This document shows positions 1-11,651 of a stretch of 64,000 nucleotides of DNA, one piece after another. Position 1 is the first letter of the stretch; each line of letters opens with the position of its first letter. The notes beneath the pieces were generated by a model. That model was not told the DNA's origin. It ran no database searches and worked only from the letters and a program-made list of their open reading frames with translations. The position numbers and the translations under genes are program-made. The DNA comes from Iris pallida (Eukaryota; Streptophyta; Magnoliopsida; Asparagales; Iridaceae). Where the stretch lies: assembly GCA_029216955.1 (NCBI GenBank), contig JANAVB010004000.1:4504038-4568037 (forward strand). Reading direction: 5' to 3'.

Positions 1-1671
1 CACACGTGTCCCGATTCCGTAGAATCGATAGTCGTCCTCCGGGGTAATGCCGTGCGAGTCTAAGTTGCACTCATATAAGGTAGGATCATAATTTATCCGA
101 AACATAACAACAAAAGAGAGTACGCAGAGAAATTGAATAATTACACAGAAAAAAACTTTGCTTCATTGATAATAACTTTATTACAAGACTCTATCACAAA
201 GGATGCCGAGCGGACTTACAAACTGACTCAGATGTGATAGTCATTCCATGCATTTACACCCCCTTATATAAAACCAATACACTTAATAGATTGATTGGGG
301 AAAGTTGAAGCATTACAGCAGGTCTTGAGTAGAGTCTTCAAAACGTTGGAAATTACTTTCGTGCACTAGCAAGCCTTCAAAATGTTCCAAGCGTCGCCTT
401 CAATTATATGGCACGCCCTTCCTAGTTCTTAGCACCTTTGGAGAGCGATGGTCAGTACATTGCCATGTACTTATGATTGACTAATTAACCCTACGAGCTT
501 ATTTGTTATAGAAATTATGTAAAACATGCAGTATAATTTGTGATCTTTTTAGCCATCCTAGTTTATTTTATGTAAGCAGTTGATAAGACATAAACAATGT
601 AACCTATGATAGAACTTACCCACGGCAGAGCATGTCGTTGCAGTATAAACTTACCATGTTCTTCCCTGTCAGATTTATATCACTAGCTAAAAAGTGTGTA
701 GGTGGTGGTCACTAGCAATTCATGCCATCCTGGATATATAGCTTGGTTTAGACGACGACTCTTCTAGCGCAGATAGTGAGACCCGCTAAAAGTTTTCAAA
801 TAACCCGTACTAGTATCCAACACAGCTAACTTGCTTTTCTCCTAGGTCGAATCGGTCCCGTGGTCCCGGGTTGCCGTTTGAGGGAGCAAAACCTTGTGCA
901 CAAGTTGTCCATTACCGTGCGAGACTAAACTAGTTACTCACGCATGATCTAACATAAGAAACTTAACCATTTTGCCATTTTTTGCCTCGTCACGGCAACA
1001 ATTATTCAATGGTTCAATCTTTTTTTAACATAATTCTCTAACAGGCATACTATAACTAAGCATGTAGCAGTTTCATGATATAGCAGTTTTATAGCAGATA
1101 TACATAAGTAAACATGCAATAGTTCTATTATTCACAGTTTTATGGAAACAAGCATCTATTAGTGTGTCTACACCTCTATATCTAGCATTCATATTATCGA
1201 TATTGTTGATTGATTGGAGAATGAGAGGGTCAAGGAAAGAAAGGTCAAGCCACTCTCGTTGATTGATTGAGGTGAGGGAAAAAGGTCTACTGCACTACCG
1301 GTGCCTATGTGATCACTTGTAATCGTATAAGAAATGGATCAATACTCTATCTTTCTCTTCAGGATTCGATATGAAATGTAAAGTTCGAAGAATGCAAGCA
1401 ATGAAATCCATTGAAAACATTCAAGAAAACACATTCATAAAACCAACGCCAAATAAGCAAGTGCATCATAAAAAATAAAGCAACATGAGGTCTCTTCTGA
1501 CTCAGCTGTTGAGTCCTTCCTCGAAATGCAACCCACTAAATATGAGACTTGATTCCGAAGAAGCTGATCCATAATAAAGAAATGATCTTGACTCAATCTG
1601 TCCTCTAATCAATCAATACCGATAATATTTCTTAATTACACTCACTGCGAATGAGAAACATGGTATAGGAC

Positions 1672-3003
1672 CATAGAGGACACCTCTAGATGGAAAGAAT
1701 AGAGAGTGTGTGTGTGCAGCAAAAATAATTACCAATTAAAAATTAAGCAGTAATCAACTACAATAACATATCAAGTAATTGCGTAATATAAAAAAGATAA
1801 GAAGAGCATACACAAACACCAAAGTTTATATTAGTTTTCCTCTAAGTGGACTACTCCAGTCCCGAGAACTATAGCTCGATGTTGAATCCACTATAAAGTG
1901 AAACACAAGCTTTGATCCGAAGCACTTGTGGCTTCTTACACCTCGTGCTTTGATCCGAATAGCACGACAACTTCATAATCACAAGCTTTTGATACGAAGA
2001 CCTTGTCGACTTCAAAGAACAAGTATAGAGAAAACACTTGGAAATCAAAGCTTTACACAACTCAAACAACTTCTAATCGCAATTGCATTTTGGCACTTAG
2101 AGGGCTTATGAAGTTGTTTCTTGGAGATGAGAATATTTAAGCTCAGATGGTACAAGATATGAAAGTGAGAATGGATTGATTGAAAATAGCATGGAATGCT
2201 TTGCTATTTGGGTGAGTGAACTCAGGCAGAATTTGGTTCCCAAACATTCAAAAATATGAACATTGGCAGCCTATTCTCCAGGAAGAACGAGATTTAAGGG
2301 TGCTTGGGCAGGGGGATCGGGTTTTGTCTGGGTTCGGTTACCCTATTACCAACAAGTATTTGGTTTGGGTTCAGGCTGATTTGACTTAGTTTTGTATAGG
2401 GTTTAGGCCTGACCGGAGTATTGGTTTGATATGGGTTTAGTTAGGTTGTTTTTGAGTGGACTATATTTGCCAAGTGTGACTAAGACTTACATAAGTCCTA
2501 GACTCAAATAAAGATCAAATACAAAAATAAATGTAAAAACAAATAGTACTTTGATGACATATTTTTTCTTGATGATATTTGTCCAAAGATAAACAAATCT
2601 GTAAATCTGAATACCTTTCGGGGGCTTCGCCCCCGAACCCCTATGGGGGCGTTACCCTCTCGACCCCTGTCTGCTGACTGGGCAACGGAATCCCTGAGTA
2701 CGAGGCCTTGGAGATGTCATTGGGCGGTTGAAAGAAATCTTCTATTATTACGCCATCTTTGGCTTGTCATGGATTCTTCGTCGCATATGTCCATCTTCGA
2801 TCTTACTTACTGCTTATCTGTAAATAAATGTTAGATGAACAAAGTAGTATACAGTAGCAAATAAGATAATTTTTTTTTTACATATTTAGACAATGCTAAC
2901 TTTACATATCGACAATATAGTGATTACAGAAATATTAATAGTATCATAATGTTAAACTTAATTAATTAGCTATATTAAAAATATGATACAATTATTAGGT
3001 TAA
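1672..3003. other. Unidentified 1.3 kb insert in LTR A
   Basis: This stretch interrupts an LTR that is continuous in its partner copy. It holds no credible gene; the short reading frames near 1869-2111 and 2643-2834 match nothing I know. It includes a strong GC hairpin at 2617-2637 and retroelement-LTR-like sequence, so a degraded solo LTR is the best guess. An imperfect ATGG-type repeat flanks it, but I could not fix a target duplication or clear termini. Confidence 0.5.
2617..2637. repeat. Perfect GC hairpin (9-bp arms, 3-nt loop)
   Basis: The arms TTCGGGGGC and GCCCCCGAA are exact inverse complements around a TTC loop, in otherwise AT-rich DNA. Hairpins of this kind occur in the untranslated parts of some plant LTR elements. 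No T tract follows, and a bacterial-type terminator makes no sense in this context. Confidence 0.7.
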
Positions 3004-3090
3004 AATGGGACACTACGTTGGGATGGGGCACTATATTATAATCAACTAAAAAAATGTTTTATCTTCGAAACTTAAGAATCGAACCTACCT

Positions 3091-4500
3091 CTAAGAAAAT
3101 AATGAAGGAAACTTTTTCTTCATCTTAGACTCAAGTTTCCAGGTCGACTCTTCGACCGTGGTTCCTCCAGTGTACGTGAATAAGAAGGATTGTATGATTT
3201 TGAGGTAATTGTCCTTGCGCTCCAAGATCTGCACATGTTCTTCCATGTACGACAAGTCTGCCTTAAGATCTACCTATCTAAAATCTACCACATGGCTCGG
3301 TCGTGTGCATATTTTCGTAGTTTTGAGACATGGAAGATATCGTTCACATTCGACAGTGCTGGCGGCAATACAATCTAATAAGTTACTGGGGTGACTTGCT
3401 TGAGTATTTTGAAAGGACTGACAAATCTCGGACTCAGGTTGCTTTTTGCTCCGAATATGGTAACTCCCTACATAGGCGTTACCTTCAGAAACACGTGGTC
3501 TTCCTCCATAAACGCAAGAGGTCGCCAATGGGTGTCGACTTAACTCTTCTATCGACTTTGGGCCACCTTTAATCTCTTCCATATCAGCCTGACCTTCTGT
3601 ACGGGATGGCTCCACCAGCTTCGGGCCAAGAATCTGTCGCTCTTTGACTTTATCCCAGCAAATGGGTGATTTGCACTTCCGCCCATACAAAGCATCGTAC
3701 GACACCATCTTAATGGTGGACTGGTAGCTATTATTGTATGCAAATTCAGCTAGCGATAAATACACGTTCCAACTTGACTTCAAGTCTATTGCATAAAGCC
3801 GTAGCGTGTCTTCGAGAATCTGATTCACCCGCTCTATTTGGCCATCGGTTTAGGGATGATAAGCAGTATTAAACTTTAACTTAGTCCCCATAGCAGACTG
3901 AAGACAATTCTAAAAATGTGACAAGAATCGCCTATCCCGGCCAGAGACGATGGATACTGGAACTCCATGTAGCCATACTATCTCATCAAGACAAATCTAA
4001 GCTAAATGATCTACGCTGCAGGTAACTTTGATGGCAATAAAGTATGCTGACTTGGTTAATCGATAGATGATGACCAAGACAACATCGTTTTCTTGTGTCC
4101 ATGCTGATGTGCAACCATTTTCACTTTAAAATGGCAAGGTTCTGCATCTCTCCACCCGATATCTGGTGCTCAGCTTTTACTTGCTGACAGGCCATGCTTT
4201 GCGATATGAAGAGTGCCACATCTCTCTTTATTCTATGCTACCATAATGTTGTACGGAGATCCTTACATTTCTTGATACTGCCTGGATGTAAGGAATATTT
4301 TATCTAGTACACCTCCGATATTATCTCCTTTCTGAGTTCTATATCGTCTGAACGCATAGCCGATCCTTCACCCACAAAGTTCCAGTCTCGTCTTCTACAA
4401 ATTCGGTCGCCTTACCCATTGAAATAATCTTTACATCTTTTTCCTTCTGAGCGGTCATGATCTTTTCTAACAAACTCGGCTCCACGTACAATTGAGCTAG
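3091..4500 (-). pseudogene. Element A integrase C-terminal part and chromodomain
   Basis: The frame 3828-3274 encodes the second half of a Ty3/gypsy integrase: the segment LAEFAYNNSYQSTIKM followed by YDALYGRKCKSPICWD is a hallmark of Del/Tekay integrases. After frameshifts, a chromodomain-like tail can be read with EEHVQILERKD and VEESTWKLESKM, ending FPSLFS at a stop at 3091-3093. The chromodomain in this family is thought to bind histone marks and guide insertion into heterochromatin. Several frameshifts and stops show it is dead. The upstream catalytic core (about 3840-4500) is more decayed and I could not trace it without breaks. Confidence 0.85.
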
Positions 4501-4544
4501 TTGCACCCCCACGATTCGAACCTAGAGTTTGATGCCCATCTCTT

Positions 4545-6114
4545 CTAGGTCACATAGTAGCATGCCGTTGATGGATAGCGAGGCCATGTACTTTGACTCA
4601 GTATGTCTGCCATAATATTTTCCTTGTGTAACATATAGTCAATCAACAAGTTATAGTCTTTAATCCGTCCCAACCAACGCCTCTGTTGTAAGTTCAGCTC
4701 CTTTTGAGTGAAGAGAAACTTGAGGCTATTTTGATCCATATAAATCCTGTACTCTACACCATAGAGGTAGTGCCGCCACAATTTTAATGTAAACACAATC
4801 ATATTAACTATAAGTCGTATATGGGATAGTTCTTCTTGTGCGACTTTAATTGTCTTGAAGCAAAGGATATCATCTTATCCCGCAGCATGAGCACACATCC
4901 CAAGCCCTATCCTGGAGCATCGCTGAAGATTTAAAATCCCTCAGTCCTATCCGAAAGTGCAAGTATCAAGGCCGAAATGAGCTGCTACTTTAGCTCCTGG
5001 AAGCAATCTTAACATTCATCAGCTCGAATATGACTCCTTTTTAAGTGAGGCAAGTCAAAGGTGATACGATCATGAAGTTCTTCACGAAACAACGATAGTA
5101 TCCCACCAAGCCAAGGAAGCTTCAGATCTCACTAGTTGACGCCTGTCATTTCCAATCAACAACGACTCCAACTTTCTTTGGGTCGACTGCAACGGCTTTT
5201 GCAGAATTGACGTGCCCAAGAAACGATATGCTGCTTAGCTAGAATTCACACTTGCTTAAATTTTTATACAATCGGTTGTCTCGAAGGGTCTAGAATATGA
5301 TCCATATATGCTCTACGTGTAACTCCTTTCTCTTTGAGTAGACGAGTATATCATCGATAAAGACTACTATGAACTTGTCAAGAAAGGGTTAAAACACATG
5401 ATTCATTAAATCTATAAAGGCAACAAGGGCATTCATCAGGCCGAATGACATTACCAAGAACTCATAGTGGCCGTATCGAGTGCAGAAGGCTGACTTTGGC
5501 ATGTCGTATGGATGGGTCTTGAGTTGATGGCAACCTGAATGAAGATCAATCTTGGAAGCACTGAGGCACCTTGTAACTGATCGAACAGGTCATTGATGCG
5601 GGGCAATGGGTATTTGTTCTAGATGGTGGCCTTATTCAGTTCTCGGTAGTCAATGCACATGCACATCGATCCATTCTTCTTCTTAATGAACATGGCTGGA
5701 GCTCTCCATGTCGAGACACTAGGCCGAATATATCCCTTGTTGAGCAATTCCTATAGATGGATCTTGATTCCTTCAATTCTGCAGGGGCCATCCTGTACGG
5801 GGCTTTGAAAATCGTTCGACTTTAGGAAAAGGTGTTGATGGTGAATTGGATTTCTCGATTAGGTGGCATACTAGACATCTCGTCTAGAAATACGTCAGAA
5901 AATTCTGCCACAATGTCGGTCTGACCTGTATTTGCACCATCATGTCGTGTGTCTCGAATAGATGCAAGTATCTTTTGCAGCTAGAATACAACATCATCTG
6001 AGAAAACATTGTCGAGATCACCATGCAAGCTGTCGACGCTTGACCATACGAGTAGCATAATTCGATCTCTCTAGGTAGACGGAAGGTGACCTTCTTTTCC
6101 GTGGAGTCGATGCT
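4545..6114 (-). pseudogene. Element A reverse transcriptase and RNase H
   Basis: Minus-strand translation gives the RT palm motif FIDDILVYS (about 5337-5375), equivalent to the YVDD box, preceded by [17 protein letters not shown] and [11 protein letters not shown] near 5450-5570. RNase H follows: GLGCVLMLRDKMI near 4870-4925, then frame 4802-4545 with FTQKELNLQQRRWLGRIKDY and KENIMADILSQ. The order and motifs are those of Ty3/gypsy pol of the Del/Tekay type. Multiple in-frame stops are present. The segment ends at 6114 where a CACTA element has inserted; the same polyprotein resumes at 11652. Confidence 0.88.
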
Positions 6115-6117
6115 AAC

Positions 6118-6480
6118 TACTACTAAAATACAGCAATTTGGCGACGGAAGATTAGCGACGGAACGTATCCGTCGACCATAGCGATGGCCTCGCGACTACC
6201 TTGTGACGGGCTACCGTCAGAAAGCAATGGATAATTTTTTTATTTTTTTTGCGTCAAAATCAGTCGCACATCCGTCGCTCATTTGACGAAACTTTAGCGA
6301 CGAATTCATGTCCGTCGCTAATATGTCGAACAATGTGGCGGCAAAATCTGTAAAAAATGGTGCGCTAAATTAGCGTCTATCTAGCGACGGACTTTTCCGT
6401 CGGTAATCTAGTGGGTATTTAGCGACTATCTACCGAAGGATATATCCGTCAGTATTCCGTCGCTAAATACTGTAACCTAA
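6118..6480. repeat. CACTA left subterminal repeat region
   Basis: This stretch carries many copies of GCGACGG and its complement CCGTCGC in both orientations, starting right after the terminal inverted repeat. In En/Spm elements such subterminal motifs are the binding sites of the small transposition protein. Arms in both orientations would let the terminus fold back. Confidence 0.8.
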
Positions 6481-6599
6481 CTTAAATTGAACCGACGGGA
6501 GGAAATTTTTCATTCCTCCCAAAAAACTCTCTCTCTTTCTCCGACGAGCTTTCTCCGACGGGTCACATTCTCTGACGAAGCTCTCTCCGACGGGATATC

Positions 6600-7065
6600 T
6601 CTCTCGTAGGTATGATCTCTCTCTCCCTCTCTCTCTCTCTGTGTTTAGTATAACATATAGGGTTTCGGGTTGGGGGGGTCGGCTGTCGCTGGGGCCGACG
6701 GGGTGGGGGAGAGGGAGTAGGGGCAGGGGGAGGAAAGGTTGTTGAGGGCAGGGGGCAGGGTAGGGTTTAGGGTTTCGGGTTAGGGGTAGGGTTTCGGGTC
6801 ATGGAATGGAGGGGGTGGGCCGGCTTTCGCGGGCGCCGGCGGTGATGGGGGGAGGGAGGGGGCGGAGGGTGGATGGTGTTGGGTGCGGGGCAGGGTAGGG
6901 TTTAGGGTTTGCTATCGGGGGGGTTAGGGAGATGGGGGGTGGGTGTTTGCTGTCCCGGGGGGGGTGGAGGGGCTGGGGTGGGGGTTTACTGTCGGGGGAG
7001 GGGGGTGTAGGAGAGGGAGGGGGGTTTGCTATCCGGCAAGGTAGGGGAGGGGGTGGGGCTATCAG
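6600..7065 (+). other. G-run and telomere-like leader of the CACTA element
   Basis: After a CT-rich run (about 6600-6640) the plus strand holds runs of four to eight G separated by short spacers, and several degenerate TTTAGGG-like units (6656-6665, 6765-6800, 6893-6912). Telo-box-like AAACCCTAA sequence on the other strand is common in plant promoters and first introns. The G runs could form G-quadruplexes. The small frames here are Gly/Arg translations of low-complexity DNA and I do not call them genes. Confidence 0.55.
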
Positions 7066-7069
7066 TGGT

Positions 7070-7520
7070 TTCGGATCGGACCATTCCTATGAGTTTTGGT
7101 GGTTTCGAATCGGAGTATCGGATCAGGGGAGGGGATATAGGTGGTTTCGGATCGGACCAATCCTATGAGTATCGGATCGGGGGAGGGGGGTATCGGAATC
7201 GGTATGGGACCGATACTGACCGATACCGATACAGTTTGGCATGTCCGCTCCGATACTGACCGATACTCGATACTGACCGATACCGATCTGATACTGTTCG
7301 ATATTGATACAGTTTAGTATGTCCCGGTATCGGTATCAGACTATCCCTATGAGTATCGGCATCGAGGGTATCGGTAATATCGGTGGTTTCGGATCGGAGT
7401 ATCAGATTTTTTGGTATCAAAAAACAAATAGGTATTAATAAATTATTAATATTAATAATTTATTAAAGTATCGGCCGATACCGATACCAATCGGAGTATC
7501 GGACTATTCTTATGAGGATG
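7070..7520. repeat. Degenerate TATCGG/CCGATA repeat tract in the CACTA element
   Basis: The sequence cycles through variants of GGTTTCGGATCGGA, CCTATGAGTATCGG and CCGATACTGACCGATAC, giving hexamer-like and ~25-base degenerate periodicity in both orientations. It occupies the space where the catalytic part of the TNP2 transposase would be expected. The apparent frames at 7026-7420 are by-products of the repeat. Confidence 0.65.
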
Positions 7521-7589
7521 GTTTAAAGTATCGGGCTATTCTTACGTGTAGTTTGTCTTACGATACAGATTTTCACATCCAAATCGAGG

Positions 7590-8357
7590 ATGAATCCTTA
7601 CTTTGTTGATCGTACATGGATGTACAATCGGCAACACGAGAGCATAAGGTATAGAGGATGTACAAATCGTTACTTTGACTATTATGGAGTGCTTCAGAAT
7701 ATTGTAGATTTACAATATAGTGCCCCATATGATATGCATATTGTGATGTTAAAATGTGAGTGGTTCGATACGACACCAAATATCGGTTGGAGAATTGATA
7801 AACAATTTGGATTCGTCGATATAAATCATCGCAGGAGGTATAGAGGATCCGACACGTTTGCGATAGCAAGTCAGGCTGTTCAAGTCTACTATACAAGCTA
7901 CCCAAGGCGTCGTAGAGATCGATTTGACTGGTGGACAGTATGCAAGATTAAATCAAGAAATACATTCAACGTTGGAGACCCAGCATACCAAGAGGACGAG
8001 ATCGAAAAGCCCCAATACTTGGGACAACAGTCGGATACCATGGATGTTGAGTTAGAGGTTGATATACCTCCTGCTGAAGAAAATAGAAGGGAGGAAGAGG
8101 TTGATATACAAGAGTTAGATGTCAACCAGGGGAGAAAGAGGCGTCTTGTCCCAAGTATTGAGACTGAAGAAGAAGAAGAAGAAGAAGAAGAAGAAGAAGA
8201 AGAAGAAGAAGAAGAAGAAGAAGAAGCAGAAGAACTTGATGAGGATGATGATGAGGATACAAATGAAGTTGACGATGAGGATGAGGATGAGGATGAGGAT
8301 GATGATGAGAATGAGGACGAGGATGAGGACGAGGACGAGGACGATGACGATGATTAA
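7590..8357 (+). pseudogene. TNP2-like CACTA transposase, C-terminal fragment (DUF4216)
   Basis: The 255-residue frame carries the signature of the DUF4216 domain found at the C-terminus of plant CACTA transposases: YYGVLQNIVDLQY at residues 31-43, KCEWFD at 55-60, FAIASQAVQVYY at 90-101 and WWTVCKIKSR shortly after. From about residue 168 the protein is almost pure glutamate and then aspartate, from a (GAA)n expansion followed by GAYGA-rich repeats. The domains expected upstream (the transposase core and DUF4218) are absent, as only repeat DNA precedes it. The stated start is simply the first ATG and probably lies inside the original protein. This is the tail of a deleted transposase gene. 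Confidence 0.82.
8165..8227 (+). repeat. (GAA)n microsatellite coding polyglutamate
   Basis: About 20 nearly uninterrupted GAA units lie inside the TNP2 fragment, followed by GAT/GAG/GAC repeats to 8354. The overlapping polylysine frame (8119-8424) is a frame shadow of this tract. Confidence 0.9.
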
Positions 8358-8503
8358 ATATCGGTATATTTCAGTTCATGTTTTTGTCGAGGCCGAGGCC
8401 GCTGACGAGGACGATTCAGTTTAAATTAAACTTCTGTGTTCTTCTTTCAGTTCATGTTTTTGTCGTTCGATCATCTACTTATTGTATGATTTTCTTTTTG
8501 TAG

Positions 8504-10610
8504 ATGGCACTCCTAGTCCTACTCCTCTGGCCGGCCCTCGTCGCCCTACTACTGGTATATATATTTTAGTTTAGTTTTATATTTATTTATACTTTTATAT
8601 TATTAACTATGTTTGTGTGTTCTATTTACAGGGCGTGGTTGCGAGCACTCATGCTGGTGGTGGTGGTGGTGGTCATGGGCATGGGCGTAGTGGTAGCGGT
8701 CGTGGTCGCCAGACGTCTTCCCCGGATGTGACCTCCGATCCCGACCTGGAGAGCCCAGGCACAGACTCTTTCCGCCGTCAATCTATCTCGGTGCCACCAT
8801 CATCTTCGTCGAGGCCTGTGACTCTATCCGTTAGCGGATCCGTTCCTCCATCCGCTAGCGGATCCGTTCCGCCACCGGATGCACCAGCGGATGCATCAGC
8901 AGATGCAGCAGCGGACCCAGCAGTTACTGCACGGTGGGCCCCGGAGTACCCTCGGATTCAATTTTATCATGTTACCGGGGAGTAGATACGCGGACCCTCG
9001 GATCCTCCGACGCCACCAGAGGGGTCGATGGGCGAATTCCGACGAGAGATATGGTCCGCGGGTGAATCTTAAGTGAATTTAAGTTAATTTATTAAATTTG
9101 TTTCATTTATTCAGGTCAATAATCCAGTTGTTGCTTTTTTTATAGATTTTTCTCGTGGAATGTTGCCCGGAGTCTAGGGTGCATTATTCGAGAAAACTAC
9201 CATGGCTCCTACCTCAATTTTTCTGAGGTACCTCAGGACAGGCAGTACGTCTGGCTCGACGAGATGAGGGTATATATCTTTTGGTTAATTATTAATTATT
9301 CTTTAATTAATTAATTTTTTAATTATGTGATATTTGAATTTGTGTGTCAGAGGACGTTCTGGTGGCCCCTCCATCGCGAGGAGGCGATCCACAGGACCTA
9401 CAAAGCCGTCGTCGGAAAGAAGATACATGATACGATGTACGACCTTCGTACGACGCATACGAAGAAGGACTGGATCCGGGCAGAGTACTATGAGCAGATG
9501 TTGGAGAAGATGGATACTCCTCAATACAAGGAAAAATCAGACAAAGCCAAGGTGAATAGACAGGTCGCAGGTCTGCATACGGGAGGATCAAGGCCCCACG
9601 CACAGACGCGTACAGATTTGATAAGATACCGTAAATTTATTCCACTATTTAATTCGGTACCTATTAATATACGAAGTTAATTAAATTCTCCGTACGCAGG
9701 CCCAACAGGCAGTGAAGGAGGGGAGAGAGGCGGAGGCGGTCACCGCTCACGACGTATTCGTGCTTACGTACAAGAAGCGGAAGGACGGAAGCTTCGTCGA
9801 CGCAAGGGCCCAGGAGACTGATGTAAGTACTTATGTTCATGATTATAACTATAACTTAGGGAAACATAGGAAATTATAACTATAACTTAATTAGGTAAAC
9901 TTAGGATTAAAACTATAACTTAGGAAAACATAGGATTTACATTATAACTTAGAAAAACTTATAGTATAAACACAATCATTGGATAGGCTGCGTATCGTGA
10001 GACACTCTATCGGATTGATCCCCCTACCGAGAATGTCGGCGAAACGACGCCCACCCAGACGCCCTTTTCTATGGCCGCTCGCTACGAAAACGTGTTCATA
10101 GAATCCACCGACGACTTTAGGAAAGGGCGCCTGTACGGATAAGGTTCCATGGCAAATTTTTTACAGACGTCGACTCCGAGATATCCACCACCTCCGCCTC
10201 ATCCCGTGCCCCCCACAGACGATGTGAGGACGCAGCTTGCGACTCTCGCCACGGCGGTGTCGGATTTGCAGTCGATAGTGCTGGGGCACTATTCGTATCC
10301 TTCTTCTTCTCCCGATCCGTCTGCTCCTGGTCTATCTGCTGCCGCTCCGTCTACTGTTGCTGCCGGTGCTTCGTATTGACCTGGTCCTTCTTGTTCTGGA
10401 TGACTTTCTTTTGACCGCTCTTCCGAGGCCCGCCTGGTACCGGATGCTACTATCATGGCGCTCCTTGACATGATGTCGTCAGAGCAGCTACGCTCGCTTC
10501 CAGACCACATCTTGTCCCAAGTGCCGCCACATATGGTGGAGGATTATATACACAGAGCGGAGGAGAGAGCACGAGACGATCCACCTCCTGCTTCTCAGTA
10601 ATTTTGTTTA
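8504..10610 (+). pseudogene. CACTA accessory protein gene, Transposase_24 family (TNP1-like)
   Basis: An intron-split gene follows the TNP2 fragment. Plausible exons are 8504-8554, 8632 to about 8985, about 9150-9269, 9351 to about 9630, 9701-9822 and about 9991-10610, most bounded by GT and AG. The protein starts Gly/Ser-rich, then reads ENYHGSYLNFSEVPQDRQY, VNRQVAGLHTGGSRPHAQT and KKRKDGSFVDARAQETD; the HTGGS block followed by DGSFVD is the hallmark of the plant Transposase_24 family. A Pro-rich stretch and a C-terminal helix-like segment ending near 10600 follow. In En/Spm the companion gene product binds the subterminal repeats. A TAA interrupts the conserved KGRLYG-GS segment (about 10140), and exon 2 needs a frame change near 8980, so this copy looks inactive. 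Confidence 0.75.
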
Positions 10611-10859
10611 TGTTTTTTTACATTTAGACATTTAGATCTGCCACAAATTTTTGGATATTTTGTTTATGTTTGTTGGTCATTGTGTTGGATATTTTGTGTG
10701 TATGTTGTGATATATTGGATGTTTAGAGATATTGTGTTGTCAATATGGATATTTTTTGGATATATTGGATGTCGGATATGCTATATTTGTGTATGGTGGA
10801 TGCTGAATATGTTATGTTACAGGGAATAGTCTCTTTTCTGCAAATTTTTTTCAAAAATA

Positions 10860-11648
10860 TTTCAGTTAGCGACGGATTATCGACGGGTTGCCGACGGACT
10901 TTTACAGGTAGCGACGGATTACCGACTGGTTACCGACTAACTTTTGCAGATTACGACGATTGCCTGACGGATTATCCGTCGGCCTGTTTCTGGAAAAAAT
11001 TTGCGACGGGTTGGCGACGGACATCCCGTCGCTCATGTTCTAGAAATATGGAAGATTTCCAGAAGAGTGGCAATGGATTATCTGTCGCCAAATCGCCGCT
11101 AATCCGACGAGGTCGTGTATTTAGCGACGGCCTCGCGACAGCGTAGCGACGAAATAACCCGTCGCTAATTGTATGAATACAAAATAGCGACGCTTAGCGA
11201 CGGAATGGCGACGGATTTTCCGTCGCTCATGTTGTGAAAATATGGAAGATTTCCAGAAGAGTGGCAACGTATTATCCGTCGCTCCTCCGCCGCTAATCCG
11301 TCGAGGTTAGCGACGCTTTAGCGATGGATATTGCGTATCAGAAACCCTCTGATATAAAGTTAGTGACGGTTTGGTGACGTAGAATCCGTCGCTAATTATA
11401 TGAATATATTAAAGATTTAAATAGTCAAAGTTGACGGGAAGCCATCGGCTTGCCGTCGCTAAAAGTTTTTATTTTGCCAACGGAGATCCGTCGCTAATTA
11501 ATCGCAGAGCGGCGGACTAGCGACGAGCTTGTTTTAGCGATGAGGTTATTCCCGACGGATTTTTTTAGCCCGTATCCGTCGAAAATCTGTCGGTAATGTA
11601 AATTACCGACGGATCCGACCATCGCTAAATCGTTGTATTTTAGTAGTG
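10860..11648. repeat. CACTA right subterminal repeat region
   Basis: Roughly 780 bases packed with GCGACGG and CCGTCGC motifs in both orientations, ending in the terminal inverted repeat. It includes a near duplicate of a segment reading ATATGGAAGATTTCCAGAAG at about 11046 and 11238. It is about twice as long as the left subterminal region. Confidence 0.85.
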
Positions 11649-11651
11649 AAC

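Larger units (their letters stand above)
1..3034 (-). repeat. 3' LTR of element A, split by an insert
   Basis: Bases 1 to about 1670 align along their length with 21868 to about 23480, and the last part (about 3003-3034) matches the end of that LTR, finishing in a GGGGCACTATA-like terminus. The sequence between about 1672 and 3003 is absent from the other LTR and is an insertion. The window begins two or three bases inside the LTR. Both copies share stretches such as GGGGAAAGTTGAAGCATTAC. Many scattered substitutions separate them, so the element is old. Confidence 0.85.
6118..11648 (+). mobile_element. CACTA (En/Spm) transposon, deletion derivative
   Basis: The left end reads TACTACTAAAATACAGC and the right end, in inverse complement, CACTACTAAAATACAACG, so the 13-bp core is a CACTA-type terminal inverted repeat with one change at the first left base. 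The trinucleotide AAC flanks both sides (6115-6117 and 11649-11651), the 3-bp target duplication typical of the superfamily. Copies of a GCGACGG/CCGTCGC motif crowd both subterminal regions. Inside are a TNP2-derived frame with a DUF4216-like domain and a Transposase_24 gene, both on the plus strand. The N-terminal and catalytic parts of TNP2 are missing, so this copy cannot be autonomous. It inserted into the protease-RT region of element A. Confidence 0.93.

Noticed and set aside
2617..2640. Rho-independent terminator
   Set aside because: A GC hairpin alone; no T tract, and the sequence is plant nuclear DNA.
6650..6912. TTTAGGG-like units suggesting a telomere or chromosome end
   Set aside because: Only a few degenerate units inside a CACTA element with intact termini and target duplications; they are leader repeats, not a telomere.
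8119..8424. 101-residue polylysine/Met-Arg frame
   Set aside because: Frame shadow of the (GAA)n and GAT/GAG repeats within the transposase fragment.
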